From assembly GCA_003221985.1 (NCBI GenBank), contig QHUQ01000153.1:1-16425 (forward strand): a stretch of 16,425 bases of DNA. Direction: 5' to 3'. The translations under genes were made by a program, and so were the position numbers. The DNA comes from Gemmatimonadota bacterium (GTDB lineage: Bacteria > Gemmatimonadota > Gemmatimonadetes > Gemmatimonadales > GWC2-71-9). Numbering within the stretch: position 1 is the stretch's first letter; the number at the start of each line of letters is the position of its first letter. Shown here in pieces: positions 7,888-14,294 of the stretch. A model generated the notes under the pieces. The model worked only from the letters and a program-made list of their open reading frames with translations. It was not told the DNA's origin and did no database searches.

Positions 7888-7915
7888 GTTACACGGCGAC
7901 CGCCCCGCTCAGCAA
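7888..7915 (-). promoter_or_regulatory. Weak candidate promoter for the tdk gene train
   Basis: On the minus strand TTGCTG (7915-7910) and TGTAAC (7893-7888) are separated by 16 bp, with 3 of 6 and 4 of 6 matches to sigma-70 boxes. The implied start site would leave a leader of only a few bases before the tdk ATG, which weakens the case. Matching only by eye. Confidence 0.22.
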
Positions 7916-7956
7916 CGCCGTTCCGGGGTGGGGTGGGTCGAGAAAGTCCAGCAAAC

Positions 7957-7985
7957 TTGCGGATTTCCGGGGGATATCCCATAGT
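7957..7985 (+). promoter_or_regulatory. Candidate sigma-70-type promoter for the HU gene
   Basis: TTGCGG (7957-7962) and CATAGT (7980-7985) are separated by 17 bp, 3 of 6 and 4 of 6 matches to the consensus boxes. They sit about 50 bp ahead of the HU start in the only sizeable divergent intergenic region of this part, giving a leader of about 43 nt. Plausible but unproven. Confidence 0.4.
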
Positions 7986-8022
7986 TGTTCAGCATCTATG
8001 CGGGTTTCCGCGCCCCCCCTTC

Positions 8023-8028
8023 AAGGAG
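8023..8028 (+). promoter_or_regulatory. Shine-Dalgarno AAGGAG of the HU gene, fixes its GTG start
   Basis: A perfect AAGGAG sits 6 nt before the GTG at 8035. It decides the start against a much longer in-frame opening that begins at 7813, and it is the strongest ribosome-binding site in the window, as expected for an abundant protein. Confidence 0.88.
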
Positions 8029-8034
8029 ATCGCA

Positions 8035-8325
8035 GTGAACAAGGCAGAGCTCACCTCCGCGTTGGCAATGCGCACGAAGATGTCGAAGGCTGATGCTACG
8101 CGCACGGTTGAAGCACTGTTCGACGACAAGGGCATCATCGCCTCGGAGTTGAAGAAGGGCTCCAAGGTGCAGATCACGGGCTTCGGCAATTTCGAGGCAC
8201 GCAAGCGCGCCGCAAGGATGGGTCGCAACCCGAAGACGGGCGGCGTCATTCAGATCAAGGCGTCGATTGCCCCGGCATTCCGCGCCGGGAAACAGCTCAA
8301 GATGGCGGTGAACAACAAGAAGTAG
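8035..8325 (+). CDS. HU family DNA-binding protein
   Basis: Small basic nucleoid protein of 96 residues that bends and compacts DNA as a dimer. It starts VNKAELTSALAM; the helical dimer domain holds SKADATRTVEALFDD. Then the conserved saddle follows: GSKVQITGFGNFEARKRAARMGRNPKTGG, with the DNA-intercalating arm tip R64-N65-P66, and the C-terminal helix PAFRAGKQLKMAVN. The GTG start is set by the strong AAGGAG. It is a single-gene unit: it diverges from tdk and ends 6 bp before the convergent stop of the next gene, with no obvious terminator hairpin in that gap. HU, IHF-like and HBsu-type proteins cannot be separated from the sequence alone. Confidence 0.96.
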   Translation: MNKAELTSALAMRTKMSKADATRTVEALFDDKGIIASELKKGSKVQITGFGNFEARKRAARMGRNPKTGGVIQIKASIAPAFRAGKQLKMAVNNKK

Positions 8326-8331
8326 CCGGCG

Positions 8332-9540
8332 TCAACCCCGATCGGGCCGTGCGGCGATCCGGCGTCCGCGGATCGAGACGCCCGTGAGACGCCGCACGGC
8401 TTCATCGGCGACCTGCGCAGCGACTTCGACCAGCGAAAACGTTTCCCGCACGTCGATCTTCCCAATCTGACCTTTCTGAAGGCCTACTTCCTTGATCAGC
8501 GCTCCCACGAGATCCTTCGCGCTCGCGCGATCTTTTGTCCCCACCGTGACGAATACTTTTGCCCATCCGGCTTGCGCCGGCTCGAGAGGTTTTGCGCTGA
8601 CGGCTGTCGGCTGACGGCTGATGGCGAGCAGTGCCCCCGCGACCAGCGCCGGATCATGGTCTTCGAACAACGGCGCAAGCACCGCCAACTCGGCGTCGAC
8701 GTCGCCCTGGGCCAGCCGCGCAGCGATCTGCCCTCGCAGTTCCGCATGACGATCCTGCGCGCGGTCGGCCGCTGAGGGAAGGGCGAGCGGCGTGAGCTTG
8801 GCGATCGAGCGGAGATACGGGATCTGAGCCGCCAGTGCGAGCACCACGGGCTGACCGGTGGATGCAGCGACCAGCGCCTGCATCTCATCACGCGCCGGCA
8901 GCACGGCGGCAATGACGGCGTCCGCATCGGCGGGAACGTCGATTGCGCCTCCCGTCCAGACATAGGGCCGCATCGCGCGCAGCGCGTCGACGACATCCCG
9001 TAACGCCGCAGCACGGCGCGCCGCCGAGATCACGGCGTAGCGCGCGGAGCCGACCGGGCCGAGGGGTTTGCCATCGGGATCGAGCGGCAGATTGCCGATG
9101 ACGTCGGCGCGGCGGGCGTGCCGCTCCAGGAACTCACCGAGGGTGGGAGGAGTCCAGCTGAGGATCACGCGCCGAGCGGCGGCGGCTTCGGCGAGCAGCG
9201 TGTCGAGCTCGGCGGCGAAGCTTTCCGGCCAGGCGACGACGACCGTCTCGACGGTCTCGAGTTTGAGCGCCGATCGGGCGACCAGCGCGCCGAGCTCGGC
9301 GGGGGATCCCGCCAGGACGCCCACCCGCCCTTCCTTAAGAAGGGCCGCGGTGCGCGCGACGCCGGTGACGGCGTGGGCACGAAGCTCGGCGGGCGCGGCG
9401 TCGGCCCACAGTACGGCCTGCTCATGATCTGCACAGACCACGATCGCGCGGGGGTCCATCAACTCCCACGCCTTTCCCGCACGCTCCACCGCGGGAGGGG
9501 TCACGACCACGACATGCCGCACACGAGCCTCGATTGTCAA
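8332..9540 (-). CDS. Degenerate DEAD-box-like protein with C-terminal DbpA RNA-binding domain
   Basis: The C-terminal ~75 residues (WAKVFVTVGTKDRASAKDLV to VSIRGRRIAA) look like the DbpA-type RRM found at the end of DEAD-box RNA helicases. Ahead of it, LTPLALPSAADRAQDRHAEL and HDPALVAGALLAI match the linker that follows the helicase core. The front looks like a worn helicase core: VVVTPPAV in the place of motif Ia, VLAGSPAEL for Ib, VVVAWPESF (104-107 WPES) where DEAD should be, and VILSWTPP where SAT should be. No Walker A is present, so I expect RNA binding without ATP-driven unwinding. The start is doubtful: the first codon is TTG at 9540, inside a TTGACA that could be a -35 box, three bases from the divergent peptidase gene; GTG codons 18 or more bases further in are alternatives. 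A 7-bp repeat array interrupts it at residues 306-315. Confidence 0.72.
   Translation of the reverse strand: MTIEARVRHVVVVTPPAVERAGKAWELMDPRAIVVCADHEQAVLWADAAPAELRAHAVTGVARTAALLKEGRVGVLAGSPAELGALVARSALKLETVETVVVAWPESFAAELDTLLAEAAAARRVILSWTPPTLGEFLERHARRADVIGNLPLDPDGKPLGPVGSARYAVISAARRAAALRDVVDALRAMRPYVWTGGAIDVPADADAVIAAVLPARDEMQALVAASTGQPVVLALAAQIPYLRSIAKLTPLALPSAADRAQDRHAELRGQIAARLAQGDVDAELAVLAPLFEDHDPALVAGALLAISRQPTAVSAKPLEPAQAGWAKVFVTVGTKDRASAKDLVGALIKEVGLQKGQIGKIDVRETFSLVEVAAQVADEAVRRLTGVSIRGRRIAARPDRG
8596..8623. repeat. Tandem 7-bp repeat (GCTGACG x4) inside the DEAD-box-like gene
   Basis: Four contiguous heptamers: GCTGACG, GCTGTCG, GCTGACG, GCTGATG. In the gene frame they encode about ISRQPTAVSA, in the linker between the helicase-like part and the DbpA domain. 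The frame is kept. Confidence 0.88.
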
Positions 9541-9543
9541 AGG

Positions 9544-10662
9544 ATGCTAGTTTTTGCGCTGGTGAAAGCTACTCTCTCGGCTCTGTTTCTTCTATGCGCC
9601 GCTTCGCTCGGGGCACAAACGCAGCGTCCTCGCGCGCGCGACATCGGCATCATCGTCGGCTCCATCCCCACCGGCCCCCTCAACGCCATCACTGACGTCG
9701 CCGGCGTGCGCGTGGGGCACACGACGATCGCCCGCGGCGACTCGATCAACACCGGGATCACCGCGATCCTCGCGCACGGCGGTAATCCGTTCCGCGAAAA
9801 GGTCCCGGCGGCGATCGTGGTCGGGAACGGGTTTGGGAAACTCGCCGGCTCGACGCAGGTGAATGAGCTGGGGGAGCTGGAGTCGCCGATCGTGTTGAGC
9901 TGTACGCTGTGCGTGCCTCGCGCCGCCGACGCCGTGCTGACCTGGCTGCTCGCGCTGCCCGGCAACGAGGACGTGCGCTCGGCGAACCCCGTGGTGGGCG
10001 AGACCAACGACGGCTTTCTGAACAACATCCGCGCGCGGCCGATCACGGAAGCCGACGTGCTGGCCGCCATTCGCGGCGCGGCCGCGGGTCCGGTGACCGA
10101 GGGCGCCGTTGGCGCGGGGCGAGGCACGGTGGCGTTTGGATGGAAGGGCGGGATCGGGACGTCGAGCCGGAAGCTCGCGGCGCAGTCCGGCGGTTGGACG
10201 GTGGGAGTGTTGGTGCAGACGAATTTTGGCGGCGACCTGCGAATCGATGGCGTGCCGATTGAGATTCGAGTAGGGGCGCAGCATGCTGCGCCCCTACCAC
10301 AAAACGGTGACGGCTCGATCATCATGGTCGTCGCAACCGACGCGCCGCTCGATCACCGCCAACTCGAGCGGGTTGCTCGGCGTGCGCTTGCCGGTCTCGC
10401 ACGAACCGGCAGCAGCATGTCGAGCGGTTCCGGTGATTATGTGATCGCCTTTTCGACCGTCCGGCCGTCCGGCCGTCCGGCCGTCATCGCCGAGGATGCG
10501 CTGTCACCGCTATTCCAGGCGACCGCCGATGCCACGGAGGAAGCGATCTACAATTCCTTGTTGCGCGCCGAGACGGTAAGGGGCTATCGTGGCGTCGTGC
10601 GTGCCCTTCCCGTCGACTCCACCATCATGATCCTCCAGCGTCATGGAGTCATCCCGCGATGA
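9544..10662 (+). CDS. P1 family peptidase (DmpA/BapA-like, Ntn-type aminopeptidase), probably exported
   Basis: Self-processing serine peptidase of the S58 (DmpA) family, acting on N-termini of D-, L- or beta-peptides. Landmarks: ITDVAGVRVGHTTI, NTGITAILAHGG, VVGNGFGKLAGSTQVNELG, ETNDGFLNNI, FGWKGGIGTSSR, VLVQTNFGG, and GDGSIIMVVATDAPL. The serine after that last glycine pair (Ser258) is the autocleavage site and nucleophile of the family. The first ~24 residues (VKATLSALFLLCAASLGAQ) form a signal peptide, so it likely acts outside the cytoplasm. ATG 9544 is chosen; a GTG at 9562 is an equally possible start, while the frame upstream of 9544 overlaps the divergent gene and lacks homology. The stop overlaps the next gene (ATGA). 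A 28-bp palindrome and an octamer array lie within it, both in frame. Confidence 0.9.
   Translation: MLVFALVKATLSALFLLCAASLGAQTQRPRARDIGIIVGSIPTGPLNAITDVAGVRVGHTTIARGDSINTGITAILAHGGNPFREKVPAAIVVGNGFGKLAGSTQVNELGELESPIVLSCTLCVPRAADAVLTWLLALPGNEDVRSANPVVGETNDGFLNNIRARPITEADVLAAIRGAAAGPVTEGAVGAGRGTVAFGWKGGIGTSSRKLAAQSGGWTVGVLVQTNFGGDLRIDGVPIEIRVGAQHAAPLPQNGDGSIIMVVATDAPLDHRQLERVARRALAGLARTGSSMSSGSGDYVIAFSTVRPSGRPAVIAEDALSPLFQATADATEEAIYNSLLRAETVRGYRGVVRALPVDSTIMILQRHGVIPR
10270..10297. repeat. Perfect 28-bp palindrome (REP-like) inside the P1 peptidase gene
   Basis: Arm GTAGGGGCGCAGCA (10270-10283) is followed directly by its exact reverse complement (10284-10297), with no loop. In the gene frame it encodes most of RVGAQHAAPLP, about ten residues before the nucleophile Ser258, that is in the linker removed from tight structural constraint by autocleavage. 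GTAGGGGC...GCCCCTAC palindromes are familiar as interspersed repeats in several bacterial phyla. Confidence 0.93.
10459..10485. repeat. Tandem 8-bp repeat (GTCCGGCC x3.4) inside the P1 peptidase gene
   Basis: Three exact octamers GTCCGGCC plus a partial fourth (GTC). In frame they encode VRPSGRPAV. The unit is the exact reverse complement of the GGCCGGAC unit found in lipM, 8 kb away. Confidence 0.92.
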
Positions 10663-11846
10663 CCGACGGTCTATCGCCCAACCTGCAGCATCTCGAGACG
10701 TCCGCGACCATTGCCATTTCCGCGGAGGCCAAGCGGCGCAAAGCCGCGGGGGAGGACGTCATCGACCTGGGGGCGGGGGAGCCCGATTTCCCGACGCCGC
10801 CGATACCCGCCGAGGCGGGCATTCGCGCGATCAAAGACGGCAAGACCCACTATTCGGCGAATGAAGGGATTCTGGAGCTGCGCGCCGCGGCGGCGACGCA
10901 TCTCTCGCTGCTGTCGGGCGGCCGCCCCGTGAACGCCGATCACATCGTCGTGTCCAACGGCTCCAAGCAGTCGCTGTTCAACGCCTGCTTCACCCTGTTC
11001 GGCCCGGGCGACGTCGTTGCGATTCCGGCACCGGCCTGGGTGTCGTATCCGCAGATCGTGCACCTGGCGCGCGCCCGACCCGTGATGATCGCCGGGGACC
11101 CTGAGTGGAGCCTCAAGGCCAGCGTGAAGGATCTGGAGCGGATGCTGCCGGGTGCCGCCGGCCTGATTCTCTGCTCCCCCTGCAATCCGACGGGCGCCGT
11201 CTACACGCACGCCGAGATTCGCGCCATCGCGCAGTGGGCGCACGCCAAGAAGGTGTGGGTGATTGCCGACGAGATCTATCGGCGCATTCACTACGGCACC
11301 GGCCCCGCGCCGTCGTTCCTGGATCTGCCCGACGAGCTGCTGGAGCGGGTCGTCCTCATCACCGGGGTCAGCAAGACGTACGCGATGACCGGTTGGCGCA
11401 TCGGCTTTGCGCTCGCGCCGGCCAGGATCGCGAAGGCGATGGCGGCGCTGCAGTCACACACGACGACCGGGGCGAATCACCCCGCCCAGTTCGCCGCCGC
11501 GGCCGCGCTCGGCGACGAGCGCGTGGAACAGGACGTCCAGCGCATGGTGGGCGAGTTCCGCAAGCGCCGCGACCTCGTCGTGGCCCGCTTCCGCCAGGAC
11601 CTGCCCGGAGTCGAGTTCGTCGACCCGCTCGGCGCCTTCTACTTCTTCTTTAGAGTGGATTCGTTCGGCAAAATCACCGGAACCGATTTTTGTACTCGGC
11701 TCATTACCCAAACAGGAGTCGCGCTGGTTCCGGGGGCTGCGTTCGGCGACGACCGGTGGGTGCGACTTTCTTATGCCGCGGCTACGGACTCAATAAAGCA
11801 GGCTTTGGATCGAATCGTGAACTTCGCGCGGAAACTGGGAGACTAG
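10659..11846 (+). CDS. Class I/II pyridoxal-phosphate aminotransferase (aspartate aminotransferase-like)
   Basis: Cytoplasmic fold-type I aminotransferase of 395 residues, the usual length of the I-gamma aspartate aminotransferase group. Landmarks: LGAGEPDFPTP near residue 38, THYSANEGILELR, a PAPAWVSYP segment, SPCNPTGAVY (Asn176), VIADEIYRRI (Asp204), the PLP lysine in GVSKTYAMTGWRIG (Lys239), and the substrate carboxylate arginine in WVRLSYA. The exact amino-acid specificity cannot be told from sequence; aspartate or a related dicarboxylic or aromatic substrate is likely. The start ATG overlaps the stop of the P1 peptidase gene by 4 nt, so the two are probably coupled. The stop TAG lies within a CTAG that is also the stop of the convergent M24 gene. 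Intact. Confidence 0.94.
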   Translation: MTDGLSPNLQHLETSATIAISAEAKRRKAAGEDVIDLGAGEPDFPTPPIPAEAGIRAIKDGKTHYSANEGILELRAAAATHLSLLSGGRPVNADHIVVSNGSKQSLFNACFTLFGPGDVVAIPAPAWVSYPQIVHLARARPVMIAGDPEWSLKASVKDLERMLPGAAGLILCSPCNPTGAVYTHAEIRAIAQWAHAKKVWVIADEIYRRIHYGTGPAPSFLDLPDELLERVVLITGVSKTYAMTGWRIGFALAPARIAKAMAALQSHTTTGANHPAQFAAAAALGDERVEQDVQRMVGEFRKRRDLVVARFRQDLPGVEFVDPLGAFYFFFRVDSFGKITGTDFCTRLITQTGVALVPGAAFGDDRWVRLSYAAATDSIKQALDRIVNFARKLGD

Positions 11847-13087
11847 AGCTTCGCAGGCCGGTGAGATAGTACTTCAATTCCGTTTTCCGTCATCAAACAG
11901 TCATCTTCGATTCGTACGCCGAACTTGTTGAGCTGGTAAATCCCCGGCTCATCCGTAAACACCATCCCCGGCTCGATCCGCGTCTCGTTGCCTTCCACCA
12001 TATAGGGCGCCTCATGGCCGTCCATCCCCATGCCGTGCCCCAGGCGGTGGGTGAAGTACTGGCCGTAGCCACCATCGGTGATGACTTTGCGGGCGGCGCG
12101 GTCCAGCTCCTGACACTGCGTGGTGAACGGTTTTCCCGTTTCGATCGCCGCGGTCTGCGCGTCGTGCACGAGGTTGTAGACCTTCTTGAACTCGTCGGAG
12201 GGCGCATCGCCGAACCAGATCGTGCGCGTGATATCGGACGTGTAACCCTCGATGCGCGACCCCGCGTCGATGAGGACCACGGTCTCGCGCGTGAGCTGAC
12301 CAGCCGAAGGGCCGCCGTGCGGCAGCGCGCTGGATGGTCCGAACTGGACGAGCCCGCCGCCCGGTGAGCTGCGGTTAGCCATTTCCCGGGACAGGGTGGT
12401 GGCCACGTCCCGCTCGGTCATGCCGGCCGCCAGCTGGGAGAACGTCGCCGCGATCGACGCCTCGGTAGCGGCGATGGCGCGCCGGATCAGCGCGATTTCC
12501 TCGGGACTCTTGATGATGCGGAGCCGTTCAGTCACCACACTGCCATCGGAGAACTTCCAGCCACCGAGCTTGTCTTCCAGCTGCAGGAAGCTTTGGTAGG
12601 AAGTCGAGGGCTCGACCGCGACCGTCCCGTTGCGATGCGGGGGCTTCATCTCGCGCCCGGCGGTTTTCACCAGTCCCCACGGATCGTGCGACTCCTCCCA
12701 GCCACGCACGTCGTCGATCGCGGTATTGCGCTTGATGCGCTCGACCTCGAAAGACGGGCAAATCAGCGCTGCCTTCCCGGTCACCGGTATCATCAGCAGG
12801 ATGAGCCGTTCGGAACGGCCCGGGTTGTAGCCGGTGAGGTATTGAAAATTGGTGCTGGGCTCGGCGACGTAGAGATCGAACTTGTGGGTCTTAAGCTCGG
12901 CCTGGAGCTTCTCGATGCGCTGGGCGAAGACCGCGGGGCCGAGCGTCGGATTCTGGGAATGTGGAATGCGAAATGCGGAATGCGAAATGGACTCATATGC
13001 GCCATTTCGCACTCCGAATTCCGAATTTCGCATTAGGGTGCCCACCGCCACCGTTCCAGCAACCGTGAGGAACTCGCGCCGTTCCAT
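11843..13087 (-). CDS. M24 family metallopeptidase (Xaa-Pro aminopeptidase-like) with Tat-type signal
   Basis: Pita-bread aminopeptidase of 414 residues that removes N-terminal residues ahead of proline. The C-terminal domain carries all five metal ligands: Asp274 (VLIDAGS), Asp285 (YTSDITRT), His351 (HRLGHGMGMDGHE), Glu380 (TDEPGIY) and Glu394 (GVRIEDD). The N-terminal creatinase-like domain (LYVAEPSTNFQYLTGYNPG) is also present. The start MERREFLTVAGTVAVGTL is a twin-arginine export signal, so the enzyme is likely exported folded. Residues ~19-46 (MRNSEFGVRN to IPHSQN) are encoded by an inverted heptamer repeat. Without them the protein would read straight from VGTL into GPAVFAQ, a normal Ala-x-Ala cleavage site. 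The insert thus lengthens the signal peptide and makes it much more polar. Its start diverges from 13141. Confidence 0.9.
   Translation of the reverse strand: MERREFLTVAGTVAVGTLMRNSEFGVRNGAYESISHSAFRIPHSQNPTLGPAVFAQRIEKLQAELKTHKFDLYVAEPSTNFQYLTGYNPGRSERLILLMIPVTGKAALICPSFEVERIKRNTAIDDVRGWEESHDPWGLVKTAGREMKPPHRNGTVAVEPSTSYQSFLQLEDKLGGWKFSDGSVVTERLRIIKSPEEIALIRRAIAATEASIAATFSQLAAGMTERDVATTLSREMANRSSPGGGLVQFGPSSALPHGGPSAGQLTRETVVLIDAGSRIEGYTSDITRTIWFGDAPSDEFKKVYNLVHDAQTAAIETGKPFTTQCQELDRAARKVITDGGYGQYFTHRLGHGMGMDGHEAPYMVEGNETRIEPGMVFTDEPGIYQLNKFGVRIEDDCLMTENGIEVLSHRPAKL
12956..13034. repeat. Inverted heptamer arrays inserted in the M24 peptidase signal-peptide region
   Basis: Left array, five units: GGAATGT, GGAATGC, GAAATGC, GGAATGC, GAAATGG (12956-12990). 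An 11-bp spacer follows, then the right array CCATTTC, GCACTCC, GAATTCC, GAATTTC, GCATT (13002-13034). The inner arms TGCGAAATGG and CCATTTCGCA pair perfectly. The sequence is far more AT-rich than its surroundings, which points to acquisition. It stays open in the host reading frame. Confidence 0.92.
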
Positions 13088-13140
13088 CGTGCAGCTATAT
13101 TACCCGTGCCTTACTCGCGCGGGAAGGCGCTGAGAACTGC
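13088..13140. promoter_or_regulatory. 53-bp divergent intergenic region with an AT-rich TATATTA core
   Basis: This gap separates the minus-strand M24 gene from the plus-strand operon. TATATTA (13096-13102) is the only AT-rich hexamer-like box here and reads as a possible -10 on either strand (TAATAT on minus). No convincing -35 partner was found, so this is only the likely place of the divergent promoters. Confidence 0.25.
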
Positions 13141-13656
13141 ATGCACTTCGAAGCACGCATCGAACCGCTGAACGGAAAACTTCCCAAGGTTTCGTACCGC
13201 TGGGACCCCGAGACCGACATCCTGACCGTCGCGTGCAAAGGTGTCCCGAAAGGGAACGGGATGAACGGCACGGTGGATCTCGAAGGTGGGGACGGCTCCT
13301 TTGTCGTGATCGACGTCGCGGGTGGCGCATTGCGCGGCCTCGACGTCGTGACGTGGCCGGATGACGTGCGGACCGTTGCCTCGCTCGCGGCCCCGGCTGC
13401 GTCGAAAGAGGGCCAGGTCACTTTTCCCGACCGCCGGTCGCAACCGGGCGTGGCGGCCGTGGAAGTCGATACGCCGCTCACCGTCGACAAGAATCAGGCC
13501 GAGTCGGTTTTTCACATCCGCGTGGGACGTCAGAAACCCACGACGGTCGTGCGTGTGGCCGATCACATGCTGGTGGAGATGGACAAGCAATCGCGGCTCG
13601 CCGGACTCTGGCTGCTGGAAGTCCCGCCGTTCCCCAACGTCGAAGCTACAGCGTAG
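13141..13656 (+). CDS. Hypothetical protein with two DUF2283-like beta repeats
   Basis: I do not recognise a named family with certainty. The 171-residue product has no signal peptide or membrane segment and is probably cytoplasmic. Two parts share a pattern: VSYRWDPETDILTVACKG with GSFVVIDVAGGALRGLDVV (about residues 17-73), and ESVFHIRVG with HMLVEMDKQSRLAGLWLLEV (about 120-163). Each ends in a hydrophobic strand, an acidic or turn residue, then (A/R)LxGLxxx, which resembles DUF2283-type beta hairpins (xVxDxDxxGxLVGIEIL). I infer an internal duplication. It opens the O-methyltransferase-nurA-herA operon; its TAG stop overlaps the next start by one base (TAGTG). The ATG at 13141 is the first after the divergent gap; GGGAAGG lies about 13-19 bases upstream, too far to be a strong ribosome-binding site. 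Confidence 0.7.
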   Translation: MHFEARIEPLNGKLPKVSYRWDPETDILTVACKGVPKGNGMNGTVDLEGGDGSFVVIDVAGGALRGLDVVTWPDDVRTVASLAAPAASKEGQVTFPDRRSQPGVAAVEVDTPLTVDKNQAESVFHIRVGRQKPTTVVRVADHMLVEMDKQSRLAGLWLLEVPPFPNVEATA

Positions 13657-14294
13657 TGGACGAACGATTCGAGCGCTACGTCACCGAGCTGTTCGCCGCT
13701 GAAGACCCGATTCTCTCGAAAATCCGCGCCCGGCACGCCGCGGAGAATCTGCCAGCCATCAACGTCTCGCCCGAAGAAGGAAAGCTGCTGTACGTGCTGC
13801 TCTTCGCGATCCAGGCGAAGCGCGTGCTGGAGATTGGCTCGCTCGGCGGCTACAGCGGCGTCTGGCTCGCGCGCGCGTTGCCTCCAGGGGGCGAGCTGAC
13901 GACGATTGAAAAAGACCCCAAGCACGCGAAAATAGCCCGCGAATCGTTCGATCTCGCCCGCCTGCACGGCCGCGTGCAGCTCATCGAAGGATCGGCGCTC
14001 GACGTGCTACCGCGGCTGCCGCCCGGCTTCGACGCGGTTTTCATCGACGCCGATAAAGAACCGCTTCCCAAGTATTTCGAGTGGGGCATGAACCTGCTGC
14101 GGCGCGGCGGCCTGTTGCTGTGCGACAACGCGTTCTTTCACGGAGCGGCGATCGATCCCAACGATCGGTCTCCCAATGCACTCGGCGTGCGGGCGTTCAA
14201 TGAGCTCGCCGCGCACGATCCACGCCTAGTCGCGACGATCATCCCCGTGCGAGATGGGCTGGTTATCGGCGTGAAGACGAAGGACAGCGCATGA
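13656..14294 (+). CDS. SAM-dependent O-methyltransferase (catechol/caffeoyl-CoA type, family 3)
   Basis: Class I methyltransferase of 212 residues, the usual size. After an N-terminal helical segment with SPEEGKLLYVLL, motif I is VLEIGSLGGYSGVWLA (about 57-71). TTIEKDP (82-88) is the acidic end of strand beta-2 that holds the SAM ribose. FDAVFIDADKE gives Asp131 and Asp133, and LLLCDNAF gives Asp157 and Asn158, the expected divalent-metal ligands of this group. The acceptor is unknown; the family methylates catechol-like hydroxyls. The start is GTG at 13656, overlapping the previous stop by one base. The stop overlaps the NurA start as ATGA. The close coupling to nurA-herA is unexpected for a small-molecule methyltransferase. 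Confidence 0.92.
   Translation: MDERFERYVTELFAAEDPILSKIRARHAAENLPAINVSPEEGKLLYVLLFAIQAKRVLEIGSLGGYSGVWLARALPPGGELTTIEKDPKHAKIARESFDLARLHGRVQLIEGSALDVLPRLPPGFDAVFIDADKEPLPKYFEWGMNLLRRGGLLLCDNAFFHGAAIDPNDRSPNALGVRAFNELAAHDPRLVATIIPVRDGLVIGVKTKDSA

Noticed and set aside
7813..8034. Longer HU protein starting at 7813
   Set aside because: The upstream part has no HU homology, overlaps tdk, and the AAGGAG at 8023-8028 marks the GTG at 8035.
9118..9543. Longer P1 peptidase starting at 9118
   Set aside because: The added residues are a shadow of the divergent DEAD-box-like gene; the signal peptide begins near 9544.
12956..13034. CRISPR array
   Set aside because: Units are only 7 bp, contiguous, without unique spacers of uniform length, and inside a coding gene.
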